Part shown: piece by piece, positions 1-9,085 of the stretch
Layout: every line of letters begins with the position of its first letter
Numbering within the stretch: the stretch's first letter is position 1
Assembly: GCA_036277115.1 (NCBI GenBank)
Contig: DASUNM010000011.1
Coordinates: 186,001 to 250,000, forward strand
DNA: 64,000 nucleotides
DNA from: Pyrinomonadaceae bacterium
GTDB lineage: Bacteria; Acidobacteriota; Blastocatellia; Pyrinomonadales; Pyrinomonadaceae
Direction: 5' to 3'
Translations under genes and position numbers: made by a program
The notes under the pieces: generated by a model
What the model saw: the letters and a program-made list of their open reading frames with translations, nothing else
Database searches by the model: none
What the model was told of the DNA's origin: nothing

Positions 1-1
1 C

Positions 2-1462
2 GACGAGAAGGCGGGCGAGACTGTCAGCGTTTATTACATCGATGGCTCACCGTTTCTCGACTTCTGTCTTGGCCCGCACGTGCCGAACACGAATCGCTTG
101 AAGGCTTTCAAGCTGCTTTCCCTGGCGGGTGCGTATTGGAAGGGTGATGCCGAACGTCCGCAGATGCAGCGCATCTACGGCACGGCGTTCTTCAGCCAGG
201 AAGAACTCGAAGGCTGGTTAAAGCAACGCGAAGAAGCGGAGAAGCGCGATCATCGCAGGCTGGGTCGCGAACTTGATCTGTTTTCAATTCAGGAAGACTA
301 CGGCCAGGGGCTCGTCTTCTGGCATCCGAAGGGCGGCATCATCCGCCAGCAGATGGAAGACTACCTGCGTGAGGAACTGGTCCGCCGCAACTACAGTTTC
401 GTTTACACCCCGCACATTGCGAAGCGCGAGCTTTGGCAAACGAGTGGGCATGAGCAGAACTACGGCGATTCAATGTTTGCGCCGACTAAGCTGGAAGAGA
501 ACGAGTTTCGGCTGAAGCCGATGAATTGTCCGTTTCATATCGGCATCTACAAATCGCAGCAGCGTTCTTATCGCGATCTGCCGCAGCGCTATGCTGAGAT
601 GGGCACTGTCTATCGCGCGGAACTGTCGGGCACGCTGCACGGGTTGATGCGCGTCCGCGGATTCACGGTGGACGATGCGCATCTGTTCTGCACGCCTGAG
701 CAGATTCCGCGCGAGATTGACGACTGCGTCGATTTTGCGTCCGCCGTTCTAAAAACCTTCGGGTTCGAGAAGATCAAGTACGAACTATCGGTGAAGGGAA
801 GCGGCGAGAATAAACTGTTCCTCGGCTCAGACGAGCAGTGGGAGAACGCTGAGAAGATGCTGGCAGCCGGTCTCGACGCGCGTGGGATTCCCTACGAGCG
901 CATCGAAGGCGAGGCGGCGTTCTACGGGCCAAAAATCGATTTCAAGATCGAGGATGCCATTGGCCGTCTTTGGCAGCTCGGCACGGTTCAATGGGACTTC
1001 AATCTGCCGGAGCGGTTCGAGTTGGAATACATTGCCGAAGATAATAAGCCGCACCGGCCGGTGATGGTGCATCGTGCTTTGTTTGGATCGATCGAAAGGT
1101 TCTTTGGTGTATTGATCGAGCATTACGCGGGCGCTTTTCCGATGTGGCTGGCGCCGGTGCAGGTAGCGGTGCTGCCCATTACTGACCGGATCAACGAATA
1201 CGCCGAGAAGATCGCGCAGGATCTGCGCGGCTCAGGCCTGCGTGCCGAAGTGAACGTGCGCAGCGACAAGATTGGCGCAAAAATTCGCGACGCGCAGATG
1301 CAGAAGATTCCTTTCATGCTCGTGCTCGGTGATCGAGAGTTGGAAGAGGCAAAGGTCGCCGTTCGTGAGCGAACTAAAGGCGACATCGGCGCGATGGCGC
1401 TGGATGAATTCAAAGAGATGGCGACGCGTCTGGTAAAGACGCGAGCGCTCAACAATCAATGA
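2..1462 (+). CDS. thrS: Threonyl-tRNA synthetase, C-terminal part (5' end outside window)
   Basis: Cytoplasmic class II synthetase that charges tRNA-Thr with threonine. The reading frame is open from base 2, so the gene starts left of the window; a GTG at 80 is only an internal codon. Visible parts are the end of the second additional domain, the class II catalytic core with the zinc-ligand stretch [10 protein letters not shown], motif 2 around [13 protein letters not shown], motif 3 near [13 protein letters not shown], and the C-terminal anticodon-binding domain from about [11 protein letters not shown] to the stop. All core motifs look intact. It is followed by a strong hairpin repeat and then infC, the usual thrS-infC-rpmI-rplT-pheST order. 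Identification is firm; only the N-terminal editing domain cannot be seen. Confidence 0.96.
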   Translation, partial: DEKAGETVSVYYIDGSPFLDFCLGPHVPNTNRLKAFKLLSLAGAYWKGDAERPQMQRIYGTAFFSQEELEGWLKQREEAEKRDHRRLGRELDLFSIQEDYGQGLVFWHPKGGIIRQQMEDYLREELVRRNYSFVYTPHIAKRELWQTSGHEQNYGDSMFAPTKLEENEFRLKPMNCPFHIGIYKSQQRSYRDLPQRYAEMGTVYRAELSGTLHGLMRVRGFTVDDAHLFCTPEQIPREIDDCVDFASAVLKTFGFEKIKYELSVKGSGENKLFLGSDEQWENAEKMLAAGLDARGIPYERIEGEAAFYGPKIDFKIEDAIGRLWQLGTVQWDFNLPERFELEYIAEDNKPHRPVMVHRALFGSIERFFGVLIEHYAGAFPMWLAPVQVAVLPITDRINEYAEKIAQDLRGSGLRAEVNVRSDKIGAKIRDAQMQKIPFMLVLGDRELEEAKVAVRERTKGDIGAMALDEFKEMATRLVKTRALNNQ

Positions 1463-1467
1463 GTTTC

Positions 1468-1532
1468 GAGTTTCGAGTTCCGGGTTTCGAGTTGGCTTGC
1501 GGTTCTAACTTGAAACCCGGAACTCGAAACTC
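1468..1532. repeat. Hairpin micro-repeat (TTTCGAG word)
   Basis: Arms 1468-1493 and 1507-1532 are 26 bases each and complementary except for one G-T type mismatch, with a 13-base loop. The arms are made of a repeated word, TTTCGAGTT or its variants. It lies between thrS and infC, starting just after the thrS stop. It could act as a terminator or attenuator in the mRNA, but there is no T-run after it. Similar elements with other words occur at 3130, 3409, 5687 and 18330. Confidence 0.8.
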
Positions 1533-1559
1533 GGGACCTAAACCCAGGGAGGTGGACAC

Positions 1560-2243
1560 ATAGCTACAGGTTTTCGAGGCCGCGGTCGCCCGGACTTCCG
1601 CCGTGGGCCAGTAACTCGGATTAACGAACGGATTCGCGTGCCCCAGGTGCGCGTGATCGGTGAAGATGGCGAACAATTTGGCGTGCTGGAAACGCGCGAT
1701 GCAATTCGTCGCGCGCGTGAGCTGGGCATGGACCTGGTTGAGGTGGCGCCCAACGCCGAACCGCCCGTTTGCAAAATCATCGACTTCGGAAAGTTTCAGT
1801 ACGAAGCGAAGAAGAAGGCGAATGAGGCGAAGAAGAAACAAGTCGTCATCACCGTCAAGGAAATTAAGTTTCGCCCCGGCACCGACGTGCACGACTACAG
1901 CTATCGCATGAAGCGCGCGCGCGAATGGTTGACCGAAGGTAACAAGATCAAAGCGACGATCTGGTTTCGCGGACGCGAGATGACGCACCGCGAATTGGGT
2001 TCGCGAATTTTGGAGCAACTCGAGAAAGATTTAATCGAGGTTGGCGACGTCGAAATGCGACCGCGGATGGAAGGCAACCAGATGTTTACGATCTTTGCGC
2101 CAAAGAAACATGGTGGCGGCAAAGGCGGCGGCGGATCTCACCAAAGCAGTCCGGCACGACCGGAACCAGCGCGGCCCGAGAGTCCACGCCCTGAAGTAGC
2201 GCCGCCCGAGAGCGAGCCGAAGACCGAACCCAAGACGTCCTGA
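1560..2243 (+). CDS. infC: Translation initiation factor IF-3, ATA start
   Basis: IF-3 binds the 30S subunit, keeps subunits apart and checks the start codon. The IF-3 N-domain ([20 protein letters not shown], then [19 protein letters not shown]) and the C-domain ([15 protein letters not shown], then [11 protein letters not shown]) are complete. The conserved N-terminal homology begins upstream of the first ATG/GTG (1638), so a later start would remove conserved residues. The only fitting start is ATA at 1560, preceded by AGGGAGGTGG about 5 bases away, giving 227 residues starting (M)[15 protein letters not shown]. Rare start codons in infC are a known autoregulation device, because IF-3 itself rejects them. 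The tail after residue about 185 is Gly/Pro/Glu-rich and unlike ordinary IF-3. Confidence 0.93.
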   Translation: MATGFRGRGRPDFRRGPVTRINERIRVPQVRVIGEDGEQFGVLETRDAIRRARELGMDLVEVAPNAEPPVCKIIDFGKFQYEAKKKANEAKKKQVVITVKEIKFRPGTDVHDYSYRMKRAREWLTEGNKIKATIWFRGREMTHRELGSRILEQLEKDLIEVGDVEMRPRMEGNQMFTIFAPKKHGGGKGGGGSHQSSPARPEPARPESPRPEVAPPESEPKTEPKTS

Positions 2244-2253
2244 CGAGAATTCA

Positions 2254-3120
2254 ATGCGGAAACCGCTTTCAATATTGACGCTGTTTGTTGTTCTGCTCGC
2301 CGCTCAGTTGCAAACGAGTGTGGCGCAGAAGGGCGATGGCGCCCGGCTTGCGAATCAGGTTTCAGCCATTTCGGCCGGAGCCGACACTAAAGCTCGTGGG
2401 ACGGCGATCAAGGCGAGACTGGATGCGCTTGGCATCAAGTACCGCACTGAGCCGTTCATGCACGCAGACCGGCAGGGCGAAAACATCGTTGCAGAAATTC
2501 CGCCGCAGGCTGGGGCTACGAAACAGTTGATGTTGGGAGCGCACTACGATCGGGTCAGCCAGGGCCAGGGCGCAATTGATAATGCTTCCGGTTCGCTGGC
2601 GGTGTTGGAATTGTTGGCGGCGCTGAAGAAAAAGCCGTTAAAGAACTATGCAGTGTTCGCCGCGTTCTTTGACCTGGAAGAGATTGGTCTGCGCGGATCG
2701 GAGAATTACATCAAGGCACGGGAAGGGAAGCCTTTGCCGGCGGTTTTCATCAACTTCGATGTCTTTGGCTATGGCGACACGCTTTGGGTGATGACTCCGG
2801 ATGAAAAATCTGCATCGGCAACGGCGGTGAAAACAGCAGCGGCAAAGGCGAAATTTCCACTGCAAATCGGCGCGCAGTATCCGGCCAGCGATCATCGCAG
2901 TTTTATTCGAGCGAAGGTAGAAACGCTGTCGTTTAGTCTGATCGATGGAAAAGAGATTCCATCGATTATCAAGTTTTCTAATCGCGAAGTGCCGGACCAG
3001 ATGCCCCGCGTGATGACGATCATACACAGCCCCAACGACACGCCGGACAAGATTGACGGTGCGGCCATCGCGCGTGCTTTACCGGTTGTCGGACAGGCGA
3101 TTCGATTAATGGATAAGTGA
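2254..3120 (+). CDS. Secreted M28-family zinc aminopeptidase
   Basis: A 288-residue exported protein with a Sec signal (about residues 1-24, cleaved after SVA) and an M28 peptidase domain. Likely zinc ligands and catalytic residues are visible: H97 in GAHYDRV, D109 in AIDNASG, the E142-E143 pair in FDLEEIG, D169 in NFDVFG and H258 in IIHSPND. The family removes N-terminal residues from peptides with a two-zinc centre. The gene begins 10 bases after the infC stop and sits between infC and rpmI, where no peptidase is expected, so it is probably cotranscribed with translation genes. It is shorter than many M28 enzymes, having no PA or other accessory domain. Substrate unknown. Confidence 0.85.
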   Translation: MRKPLSILTLFVVLLAAQLQTSVAQKGDGARLANQVSAISAGADTKARGTAIKARLDALGIKYRTEPFMHADRQGENIVAEIPPQAGATKQLMLGAHYDRVSQGQGAIDNASGSLAVLELLAALKKKPLKNYAVFAAFFDLEEIGLRGSENYIKAREGKPLPAVFINFDVFGYGDTLWVMTPDEKSASATAVKTAAAKAKFPLQIGAQYPASDHRSFIRAKVETLSFSLIDGKEIPSIIKFSNREVPDQMPRVMTIIHSPNDTPDKIDGAAIARALPVVGQAIRLMDK

Positions 3121-3129
3121 AGTTTGTTT

Positions 3130-3184
3130 GAGATCTCAAATTGAGATCTCAGATTTGAGATCTGAAATTTGGGATCCGAGATTT
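3130..3184. repeat. Micro-repeat with GAGATCTC palindromes
   Basis: Between the peptidase gene and rpmI the word GAGATCTC occurs at 3130 and 3143, GAGATCT at 3157, and degenerate forms follow (GGGATCCGAGATTT). The word is itself palindromic, so several alternative hairpins are possible. It ends directly before the rpmI ribosome-binding site (AAGGAG at about 3185). An L20-type operator is known in this position in other bacteria, but I cannot see its pseudoknot here. Confidence 0.7.
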
Positions 3185-3198
3185 AAGGAGAGGAATTC

Positions 3199-3402
3199 AT
3201 GCCAAAACTAAAAACACACAAAGGCGCGGCGAAGCGCTTTCGCTTGACGGCCACCGGCAAGATCAAGCGCGGCCATTCGCATGCCCGTCACATTCTGACG
3301 AAGAAAACTAATAAGCGAAAACGACTTCTGGATATCGACGCACTGGTTTCTGAGTCTGATCAGAAACGGGTCGAACGGATGTTGCCATATGGAAGAGACT
3401 AG
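3199..3402 (+). CDS. rpmI: Ribosomal protein bL35
   Basis: A 67-residue basic protein of the large subunit. The whole sequence fits bL35: [20 protein letters not shown] at the start, HARHILTKK in the middle and a C-terminal [12 protein letters not shown] at 3199 follows AAGGAGAGG at about 3185-3192. It sits with rplT in the classic infC-rpmI-rplT arrangement, here split by a peptidase gene upstream and an inverted repeat downstream. Confidence 0.97.
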   Translation: MPKLKTHKGAAKRFRLTATGKIKRGHSHARHILTKKTNKRKRLLDIDALVSESDQKRVERMLPYGRD

Positions 3403-3408
3403 GACTTT

Positions 3409-3454
3409 GGTCTTTGATCTTCGGTCTTTGAACAAAGACCAAAAGCCAAAGACC
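3409..3454. repeat. Inverted repeat with GGTCTTTG word
   Basis: Left arm 3409-3430 and right arm 3433-3454 match at 18 of 22 positions with a 2-base centre. Each arm holds two copies of GGTCTTTG or its complement. It fills the gap between rpmI and rplT and could form a long hairpin in the mRNA; a T-run (TTTTTAT) follows at about 3463. Function unknown; it resembles the other word-based elements of this window. Confidence 0.75.
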
Positions 3455-3481
3455 TAAGATCGTTTTTATCGGAGGGTTGTC

Positions 3482-3865
3482 ATGCCAAGAGCAAAACGTG
3501 GAAATAAGCGCCTTGAGCGGCGCAAGAAGATTTTAAAGCTAGCGAAAGGATATCGCGGCACTAAGTCGAAGCTTTATCGTTCCGCGAAAGAATCGGTTGA
3601 GCGTGGACTTAACTTCGCTTACACCGGTCGCAAATTGAAGAAGCGAGACTTTCGCTCGCTTTGGATTGTGCGCATCGGCGCGGCCGCGCGCTTGAACGGC
3701 CTTAACTACTCGCAGTTCATGCACGGCTTGAAGCTTGCCGGAATCGAACTTGATCGAAAGATTCTGGCGGACTTTGCTGCCAAACAACCGGACGCCTTCG
3801 CGGCCCTGGCGACGCAGGCGAAAACGGCCCTGGAAAATAAACCGCAGGAGCGCGCCGCCGCATAA
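3482..3865 (+). CDS. rplT: Ribosomal protein bL20
   Basis: A 127-residue large-subunit protein needed early in 50S assembly. It starts [20 protein letters not shown] and keeps the family core [40 protein letters not shown] and [14 protein letters not shown] at 3482 follows GGAGGGTTGTC. The C-terminal tail after about residue 112 is slightly longer than usual and Ala/Gln-rich. In other bacteria L20 represses this operon by binding its own mRNA. Confidence 0.97.
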   Translation: MPRAKRGNKRLERRKKILKLAKGYRGTKSKLYRSAKESVERGLNFAYTGRKLKKRDFRSLWIVRIGAAARLNGLNYSQFMHGLKLAGIELDRKILADFAAKQPDAFAALATQAKTALENKPQERAAA

Positions 3866-3893
3866 GGCCTCTCCGGGCGAAAGGAAAAGGGAC

Positions 3894-4586
3894 ATGCTCT
3901 CAATGAAAAAGAAAGTTATGTTTTCAGCCGTTGCGCTGGCGCTGTTGCTTGTCCCAGTAGGTCTGGTGACGCAGGCTCAAGTGCCGAATCAAAAGCCACA
4001 AAGTTCGTATGCCGGGAAGTACGAGGCAACGGTCAAGGGCGAAACGGGCGAGCAAAAAATCAGCCTCGAGGTGTTGGAAGATGCCGGTAAGTTCTCCGGA
4101 GCACTCACCACTGCGCGGGGCGCGTTCAAGATTATCAAAGGGACGGTCGCCGATGGCGTGCTGACTGTGGAAATTGAGAAGCCGGGCGGCGGCGGTTCCG
4201 GTCCATGGAAGCTGCGACAGAATGGCTCCAACTTGACGGCGACGTTTTCCGAGGCCGGCAAGGAAATGACGGTCGAGTTCCGAAGAATTGTCGCCGACGA
4301 AATCTCGGGTGAATGGGACGCCGTCGCCGACGCGTCCGGGCAGCCATTCCCGTTCACGCTGACCCTGAAACTTGAAGGCGAGAAGGTCACGGGAAGCAGC
4401 GCCTCGCAACTGGGCAACTCGAATATTTCAGAAGGCAGTTGGAAGGACGGCAAACTTGCGTTGATAGTCGAGGGCGGCAGCGGCAAGATCGCGTTGGCGG
4501 CCACCATGATCGACGGCAAATTATCCGGCGACTTCGATTTCGCCGGGCAGCTTCAGGGCAAATGGGTGGCGATCAGAAAGAAATGA
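3894..4586 (+). CDS. Secreted two-repeat beta-rich protein of unknown function
   Basis: About 230 residues: a signal peptide (to about VTQAQ) followed by two related beta-rich units, the first beginning [16 protein letters not shown] and the second [19 protein letters not shown]. Both units alternate short strands with the pattern GxxxGxW/Y, like small beta-barrel or lipocalin-like domains. I do not recognise a named family. Start choice is open between ATG 3894 and ATG 3903 ([10 protein letters not shown]); both have AGG-type sites upstream. The stop overlaps the pheS start as ATGA (4583-4586), so pheS translation is probably coupled to this gene, an odd partner for a synthetase. Confidence 0.75.
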   Translation: MLSMKKKVMFSAVALALLLVPVGLVTQAQVPNQKPQSSYAGKYEATVKGETGEQKISLEVLEDAGKFSGALTTARGAFKIIKGTVADGVLTVEIEKPGGGGSGPWKLRQNGSNLTATFSEAGKEMTVEFRRIVADEISGEWDAVADASGQPFPFTLTLKLEGEKVTGSSASQLGNSNISEGSWKDGKLALIVEGGSGKIALAATMIDGKLSGDFDFAGQLQGKWVAIRKK

Positions 4587-5683
4587 GCGAAAGCGCAAAC
4601 GCGCCTGCGAACGAAGTTGAAGCAGCCCGCGAAGCGTTCGAACGAGAGTTCGAGCGCTTTGCCCGCTTTATCGGCAGTGCTGCGTCTTCCGCGCAGTTGA
4701 CGTTGTCCGAAGCCGAAGGTGAACAGCGTGCTTTGAGCGAGTTGCGCACGCGACATCTCGGGAAGAAGAGCGCACTAGCGGCGTCGAAAAAACTCATCGG
4801 CCGGGTTCCGGCCGACGAGCGCGCATCGTTCGGTCAGTTGGTCCAGAAAACCGAGGCCGGATTCGCGCAATCGCTGGACGATGCAGAAGCGGCGCTGACA
4901 TCGATCATTGAAACGGCGCGTACCGCACGCGACGCGATCGACGTAACAATTCCCGGACGCCGTCCGCGGCAAGGACACCTGCATCCGGTCACGTTGATGC
5001 GGCAACGGATCGAAGACATTTTTGTTTCGCTCGGATATGCCGTTGAAGACGATCGCGAGATAGAGACTGACTTCTACAACTTTGACGCGCTCAACATCCC
5101 CGAAGGTCATCCGGCGCGCGATCCGCAGGACACCTTTTACACGACTGAAGGATTCGCGCTGCGCTCACAAACATCGACGGTGCAAATTCACGCGATGCAG
5201 CGGCGGGGCGCGCCGGTGCGGATGATCGCGCCGGGACGCGTCTTTCGCCGGGACACGCCTGACCCGACGCACAATCCGATGTTCTATCAAGTTGAAGGCT
5301 TATGCGTCGATCGCGGCATCACCATGGCGCACTTGAAAGGCACGCTGGCCGAGTTCGTTCATCGATTGTTCGGCCCCGACACGAAAACTCGTTTTCGACC
5401 GTCGTACTTTCCGTTCACCGAACCGAGCGCTGAGGTTGATTACAGTTGTTTCAATTGCGGTGGGGAAGGCTGCCGTATCTGCAAAGGGTCGGGCTGGATT
5501 GAGCTGGGCGGTTCGGGCATGGTGCACCCGAACGTTCTGCGCGCGGCGAATATCGATCCGGAAGAATTCACCGGCTTTGCATTCGGCCTCGGCATCGATC
5601 GCACATGCGCACGCATTTATCAGCTCGATGACATTCGTTTGTTGTTCGAGAATGATGTCAGGTTTCTAGAGCAGTTCCGGTGA
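4583..5683 (+). CDS. pheS: Phenylalanyl-tRNA synthetase alpha subunit
   Basis: Catalytic alpha chain of the alpha2-beta2 enzyme that charges tRNA-Phe; 366 residues. Present are an N-terminal coiled coil (to about residue 105), motif 1 near [19 protein letters not shown], motif 2 near [20 protein letters not shown] and motif 3 near [18 protein letters not shown] four-cysteine knuckle ([14 protein letters not shown]) precedes the last motif, as in many PheS. The start is ATG 4583, overlapping the previous stop. An unusual stretch in the N-terminal coil, [11 protein letters not shown] (bases about 4691-4725), looks like an in-frame repeat insertion. Confidence 0.96.
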   Translation: MSESANAPANEVEAAREAFEREFERFARFIGSAASSAQLTLSEAEGEQRALSELRTRHLGKKSALAASKKLIGRVPADERASFGQLVQKTEAGFAQSLDDAEAALTSIIETARTARDAIDVTIPGRRPRQGHLHPVTLMRQRIEDIFVSLGYAVEDDREIETDFYNFDALNIPEGHPARDPQDTFYTTEGFALRSQTSTVQIHAMQRRGAPVRMIAPGRVFRRDTPDPTHNPMFYQVEGLCVDRGITMAHLKGTLAEFVHRLFGPDTKTRFRPSYFPFTEPSAEVDYSCFNCGGEGCRICKGSGWIELGGSGMVHPNVLRAANIDPEEFTGFAFGLGIDRTCARIYQLDDIRLLFENDVRFLEQFR

Positions 5684-5686
5684 TTG

Positions 5687-5751
5687 CATAGGTCCCATCA
5701 GTCCCATTGGTCGCGTATGTCACATAGGACAATAGGACAAATAGGACTCAT
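5687..5751. repeat. Micro-repeat with TAGGTCCCAT / ATAGGAC words
   Basis: The gap between pheS and pheT holds CATAGGTCCCATCAGTCCCA followed after about 15 bases by three copies of ATAGGAC (ending AAATAGGACT). The two halves are roughly complementary (AGTCC against GGACT), so a hairpin can form. It is the fourth word-based element in this operon. Nothing else is seen in the gap apart from a weak ribosome-binding site for pheT. Confidence 0.7.
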
Positions 5752-5761
5752 CTAAAGATCA

Positions 5762-7816
5762 ATGTTCATTTCCTATCAATGGCTCCGCGAGCTGACCGGC
5801 ACGAAGCTTGACCCTGAAGAGATTCGGGAGAGGCTGACAAATGTTGGTCTGGCCGTTGATGCGGTTGAGCAACGCGGCGACGACTTCGCGCTGGACGTAG
5901 AAGTACCATCGAATCGCGGCGATTGCCTGTCGCACGTGGGCATCGCGCGCGAGCTGGCGGCTAGTGAGAAGTCCAAGCTCCAAAGTCCAAAGTCTGAAGT
6001 CCCAAATACCAGTGGTAAGACTGCTGACGAAACTTCGGTAACCATCGAAGACCCGGATCTCTGCCCGCGATATGCCGCCCGAATCATTCGGGGCGCGAAG
6101 ATCGGACCGTCGCCCGACTGGCTCGCTAAAAAGCTTGAAGCCATCGGACAGCGACCGATAAACAACGTCGCGGACATTACGAATTACGTCCTGCACGAGC
6201 TGGGACAGCCGCTGCATGCGTTCGATCTCGCGAAGTTGGACGAGCAGCGAATCGTTGTTCGCCGTGCGCGGCGCGGCGAGAAGATCAAAACACTGGACGG
6301 CGTCGAACGAGCTCTTGAGGAGCAGATGCTGGTAATCGCCGACGCGTCACGACCCGTTGCCGTCGCCGGTGTCATGGGTGGCGAAGAATCAGAAATTTCA
6401 AGCGCGACTACGGACATCCTGATTGAGAGTGCCTACTTCAATCCTCAATCTGTTCGCCGGACCGCGAGATTGCTGGGCCTGAATACCGAAGCGTCGCACC
6501 GGTTTGAGCGCAGCACGGATCCCGAAGGCGTCCTTCGCGCTCAGGAGCGCTGTGTCGCGCTGATTTGTGAAATCGCCGGTGGTACCGCGACCGAAGACGC
6601 GGTTGACACTTATCCGAATCCAATCAAGAGCAGAGAAGTAATTTTGCGGCCGTCACGCGTGGAAGCAATCACCAGTCTGAGAGTTGAAACCGAAGAGGTG
6701 CAGCGCGTGCTGGCCGCACTCGGCTTCGAGCAAGGTGCACAGGATGGGGCAGCGCTGAGATTCACTGTGCCATCCTGGCGGCACGATGTGTCGATCGAAG
6801 AGGACCTCGTCGAAGAAGTTGCGCGACATGCAGGCTACGCAAAGATTCAGGAAGCTCTTCCGCCGGCGAATAGCGCGGGCGAGTATCATTCGACTGAGTC
6901 ACGCAAGCGCGCCTTGCGCAGAGCCTTGGCGGCGTGCAGCTATGACGAAGCGATCAGTTTCAGCTTTGTTGAGCAAACAAACCACTTCGAACTCATTCCG
7001 GCGTTCGAAACATCCGAGGCCGTCGTTCTGACGAATCCGATTATTGAAGAGGCCTCGCGGATGCGGCAGACCCTTTTGCCGGGTCTGTTGAAGGCGGTGC
7101 AGCACAATATTAACCACGGCACGCGCAATGTTAGTCTCTTGGAACTCGGTCGCATATTCGCATCCATGCAAAAAGAAGAATTGCCGGAAGAGCGCGAAGC
7201 TTTTGCGCTGGTCGCGACCGGTGGGTTGACGTTGGCCGGGCGTGCCCAGCCTGAGCGCGACTTGGATTTTTATGACATCAAAGGCGCGCTCGAATCAGCG
7301 GTAGAAGCCATGAATCTTCCGCCACTCCAGTTCGAGGCAGCGGAAATCAAACATCTTAGACGCGGTCAGTCAGCGGCAATCAGCGTCAGCGGCCACCGCG
7401 TCGGATCAATCGGACGGCTGTCGGAAGCGGCGGCGGGACAGTACAAGTTTCGCCAGCCCGTGTTCGTCGCCGAGCTTGATCTAACGGCGTTGCTCGATGC
7501 GAGCGAATTGCCCGTGCTCTATTCGCCGCTGCCACGCTTTCCCTCGATCGTTCGCGACGTGTCGCTGTTGGTTGATCGCAAGACTACGCGCGCGACGCTC
7601 ATGCATGCTATTGCCGGCCATGAGCCGGCGCACTTTGTCAGGTCCGAATTCGTCGGCACGTACGAAGGCGAGGGCATTCCTGACGATAAACGCTCAGTAA
7701 CTTTCCGGCTGGAGTATCGCGCTGACGACCGTACTCTGCGTGATGACGAAGTTGATGAGATTCACTGGCGCGTCGTCGAGGCGCTCAAACATCAGTTCGC
7801 TGCTGAAGTTCGCTAG
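5762..7816 (+). CDS. pheT: Phenylalanyl-tRNA synthetase beta subunit, short form
   Basis: Beta chain of PheRS, 684 residues against nearly 800 in E. coli. Domains in order: short N-terminal part (MFISYQWLRELTG), B3/B4 domain with PSNRGDCLSHVGIARELA and RPINNVADITNYVLHELGQP, B5 domain (about residues 285-360, ending SWRHDVSIEEDLVEE), core catalytic-like domain, and the C-terminal anticodon-binding FDX-ACB domain starting near SPLPRFPSIVRDVSLLV. The EMAP/OB-fold tRNA-binding domain that normally sits between about residues 40 and 145 is absent: residue 37 (VEQ) runs almost directly into FALDVEVPSNRGDC. A low-complexity insertion (residues about 69-90, SEKSKLQSPKSEV) comes from a DNA micro-repeat at 5964-6010. 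Confidence 0.95.
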   Translation: MFISYQWLRELTGTKLDPEEIRERLTNVGLAVDAVEQRGDDFALDVEVPSNRGDCLSHVGIARELAASEKSKLQSPKSEVPNTSGKTADETSVTIEDPDLCPRYAARIIRGAKIGPSPDWLAKKLEAIGQRPINNVADITNYVLHELGQPLHAFDLAKLDEQRIVVRRARRGEKIKTLDGVERALEEQMLVIADASRPVAVAGVMGGEESEISSATTDILIESAYFNPQSVRRTARLLGLNTEASHRFERSTDPEGVLRAQERCVALICEIAGGTATEDAVDTYPNPIKSREVILRPSRVEAITSLRVETEEVQRVLAALGFEQGAQDGAALRFTVPSWRHDVSIEEDLVEEVARHAGYAKIQEALPPANSAGEYHSTESRKRALRRALAACSYDEAISFSFVEQTNHFELIPAFETSEAVVLTNPIIEEASRMRQTLLPGLLKAVQHNINHGTRNVSLLELGRIFASMQKEELPEEREAFALVATGGLTLAGRAQPERDLDFYDIKGALESAVEAMNLPPLQFEAAEIKHLRRGQSAAISVSGHRVGSIGRLSEAAAGQYKFRQPVFVAELDLTALLDASELPVLYSPLPRFPSIVRDVSLLVDRKTTRATLMHAIAGHEPAHFVRSEFVGTYEGEGIPDDKRSVTFRLEYRADDRTLRDDEVDEIHWRVVEALKHQFAAEVR
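5964..6010. repeat. In-frame micro-repeat inside pheT
   Basis: The words AAGTCC, AAAGTCCAAAGTC and GAAGTCCC recur here within the pheT frame, adding residues such as SEKSKLQSPKSEV between two conserved segments of the B3/B4 domain. The composition differs from the flanking coding sequence. Confidence 0.7.
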
Positions 7817-7846
7817 ACGCCTAAGATCTAGCCTGTTGCTCATCCA

Positions 7847-9085
7847 TCACCGGGGAAAGGTCATGAATGCCCCGTCCATCGGCACCCTAAACCTCATCCG
7901 CCTGCGCTTGAATTCGAACCGCGTGCGCTTTGCCAGATCCAGCTTGCGATCACGCTCATAACCGCCCAGCACGTAGCCGGAGTAAATATGGGGCAGGAAG
8001 TCATGGCCGTTCAGTTCCGGCCCGCGGCTGACCTGGAAATGGAGGTGGGGTCCCACCGAGTTGCCTGAATTGCCCACCTTTCCCAGCACCTGGCCCTTGC
8101 GAACGCGATCCCCTTTCTTGACCCGAATCGATCCAGGCACGAGGTGCGCATAAAAGGCATATTGCCCCTTGCCGATCTCAAGAGCAACGATGTTGCCCGC
8201 CCAGGTTTTTTCAGTCAACGGAACCGGCGGGATGACCTTGCCGTCAACCCGTGGAACGTTTTCGGGAACCCCGTCCAACGTATCAACCACGAGTCCGTCT
8301 GCGACGGCGATCACATCTGCACCCTGGCCGTAGAACTGCGAGTTGACGAGATCCGTCGTCCCGGTCGCTCGCAAAACTTCACCGGCCTGGTCCACGAGGC
8401 GGAAGTCGCAGCCGAAGCGTTGCGGAAGGTGGATACGCGCTTTCTTGCCGAACGTGTACATAGAGTCATGGGCGTTCCAGCCGCCGCCGCTGAAACCGTT
8501 TCCGCAGCGCCAAGGCCCGCCGCGAACCGGAGGCCCGATGACCAGCGGCGGCCGGCGATCGATCGGCATCGGTTTGGTAAAGGCGAAGAGTTCGGATGAC
8601 TCCGAACCGTCGTCGAGGAGCATTTGGAGATTGGGATTGGATTCGAACTCGAAGCGGTGTCGTATTGCAGCAGGCAACCTCGCACCCAACGGAAGCTTCA
8701 CGTCGATGGCCATTACCGCTGTCCGACCGGACCGAAGTACGCGGTTGTCGGGGCCGATCCCTCCGGAAAACGGGACAGTATTAATCCTGATCGGGTCTTC
8801 GAGCGACTTGCTATCGAACTTCACCAGTCGTTTCCCCGTCGCGGCATCCTCGATTTCAACTGACGCGAAGCGAAGATCCTGTTTTTGCCAATTGGTGATG
8901 AGGAGCTCATAGGCAAGATGTTGGACATCGTCGTCGCCAGGTACGAACTGACCGATGGCGGGCCGGACGTCGGCATCGACCCGAAGCGACGTTACCTTTT
9001 CAACGATGTCGGCTTGCGCTCGCGCGATCGTGAGAGCGGCAAACATCGCCACGATTGCCGTAGCTAATTTCTTCATAGTAATCAC
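7847..9085 (-). CDS. Secreted M23-type (LytM/duplicated hybrid) protein, first copy
   Basis: A 412-residue exported protein: signal peptide to about residue 23 (IARAQ), a beta-rich N-terminal domain to about 200, and an M23 peptidase-like domain at the C-terminus. The second part of the M23 site is present (YAFYAHLVPGS, then GNSGNSVGPHLHFQV near residue 345), but the first zinc-ligand motif HxGxD is RFGCD near residue 225, so the first histidine is replaced by arginine. Many non-lysostaphin M23 relatives have this change; peptidoglycan cleavage is therefore uncertain. It is a paralogue of the next gene and its ATG overlaps that gene's stop by 4 bases, so the two are translated together. Last gene of the sigma-factor operon. 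Confidence 0.85.
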   Translation of the reverse strand: MITMKKLATAIVAMFAALTIARAQADIVEKVTSLRVDADVRPAIGQFVPGDDDVQHLAYELLITNWQKQDLRFASVEIEDAATGKRLVKFDSKSLEDPIRINTVPFSGGIGPDNRVLRSGRTAVMAIDVKLPLGARLPAAIRHRFEFESNPNLQMLLDDGSESSELFAFTKPMPIDRRPPLVIGPPVRGGPWRCGNGFSGGGWNAHDSMYTFGKKARIHLPQRFGCDFRLVDQAGEVLRATGTTDLVNSQFYGQGADVIAVADGLVVDTLDGVPENVPRVDGKVIPPVPLTEKTWAGNIVALEIGKGQYAFYAHLVPGSIRVKKGDRVRKGQVLGKVGNSGNSVGPHLHFQVSRGPELNGHDFLPHIYSGYVLGGYERDRKLDLAKRTRFEFKRRRMRFRVPMDGAFMTFPR

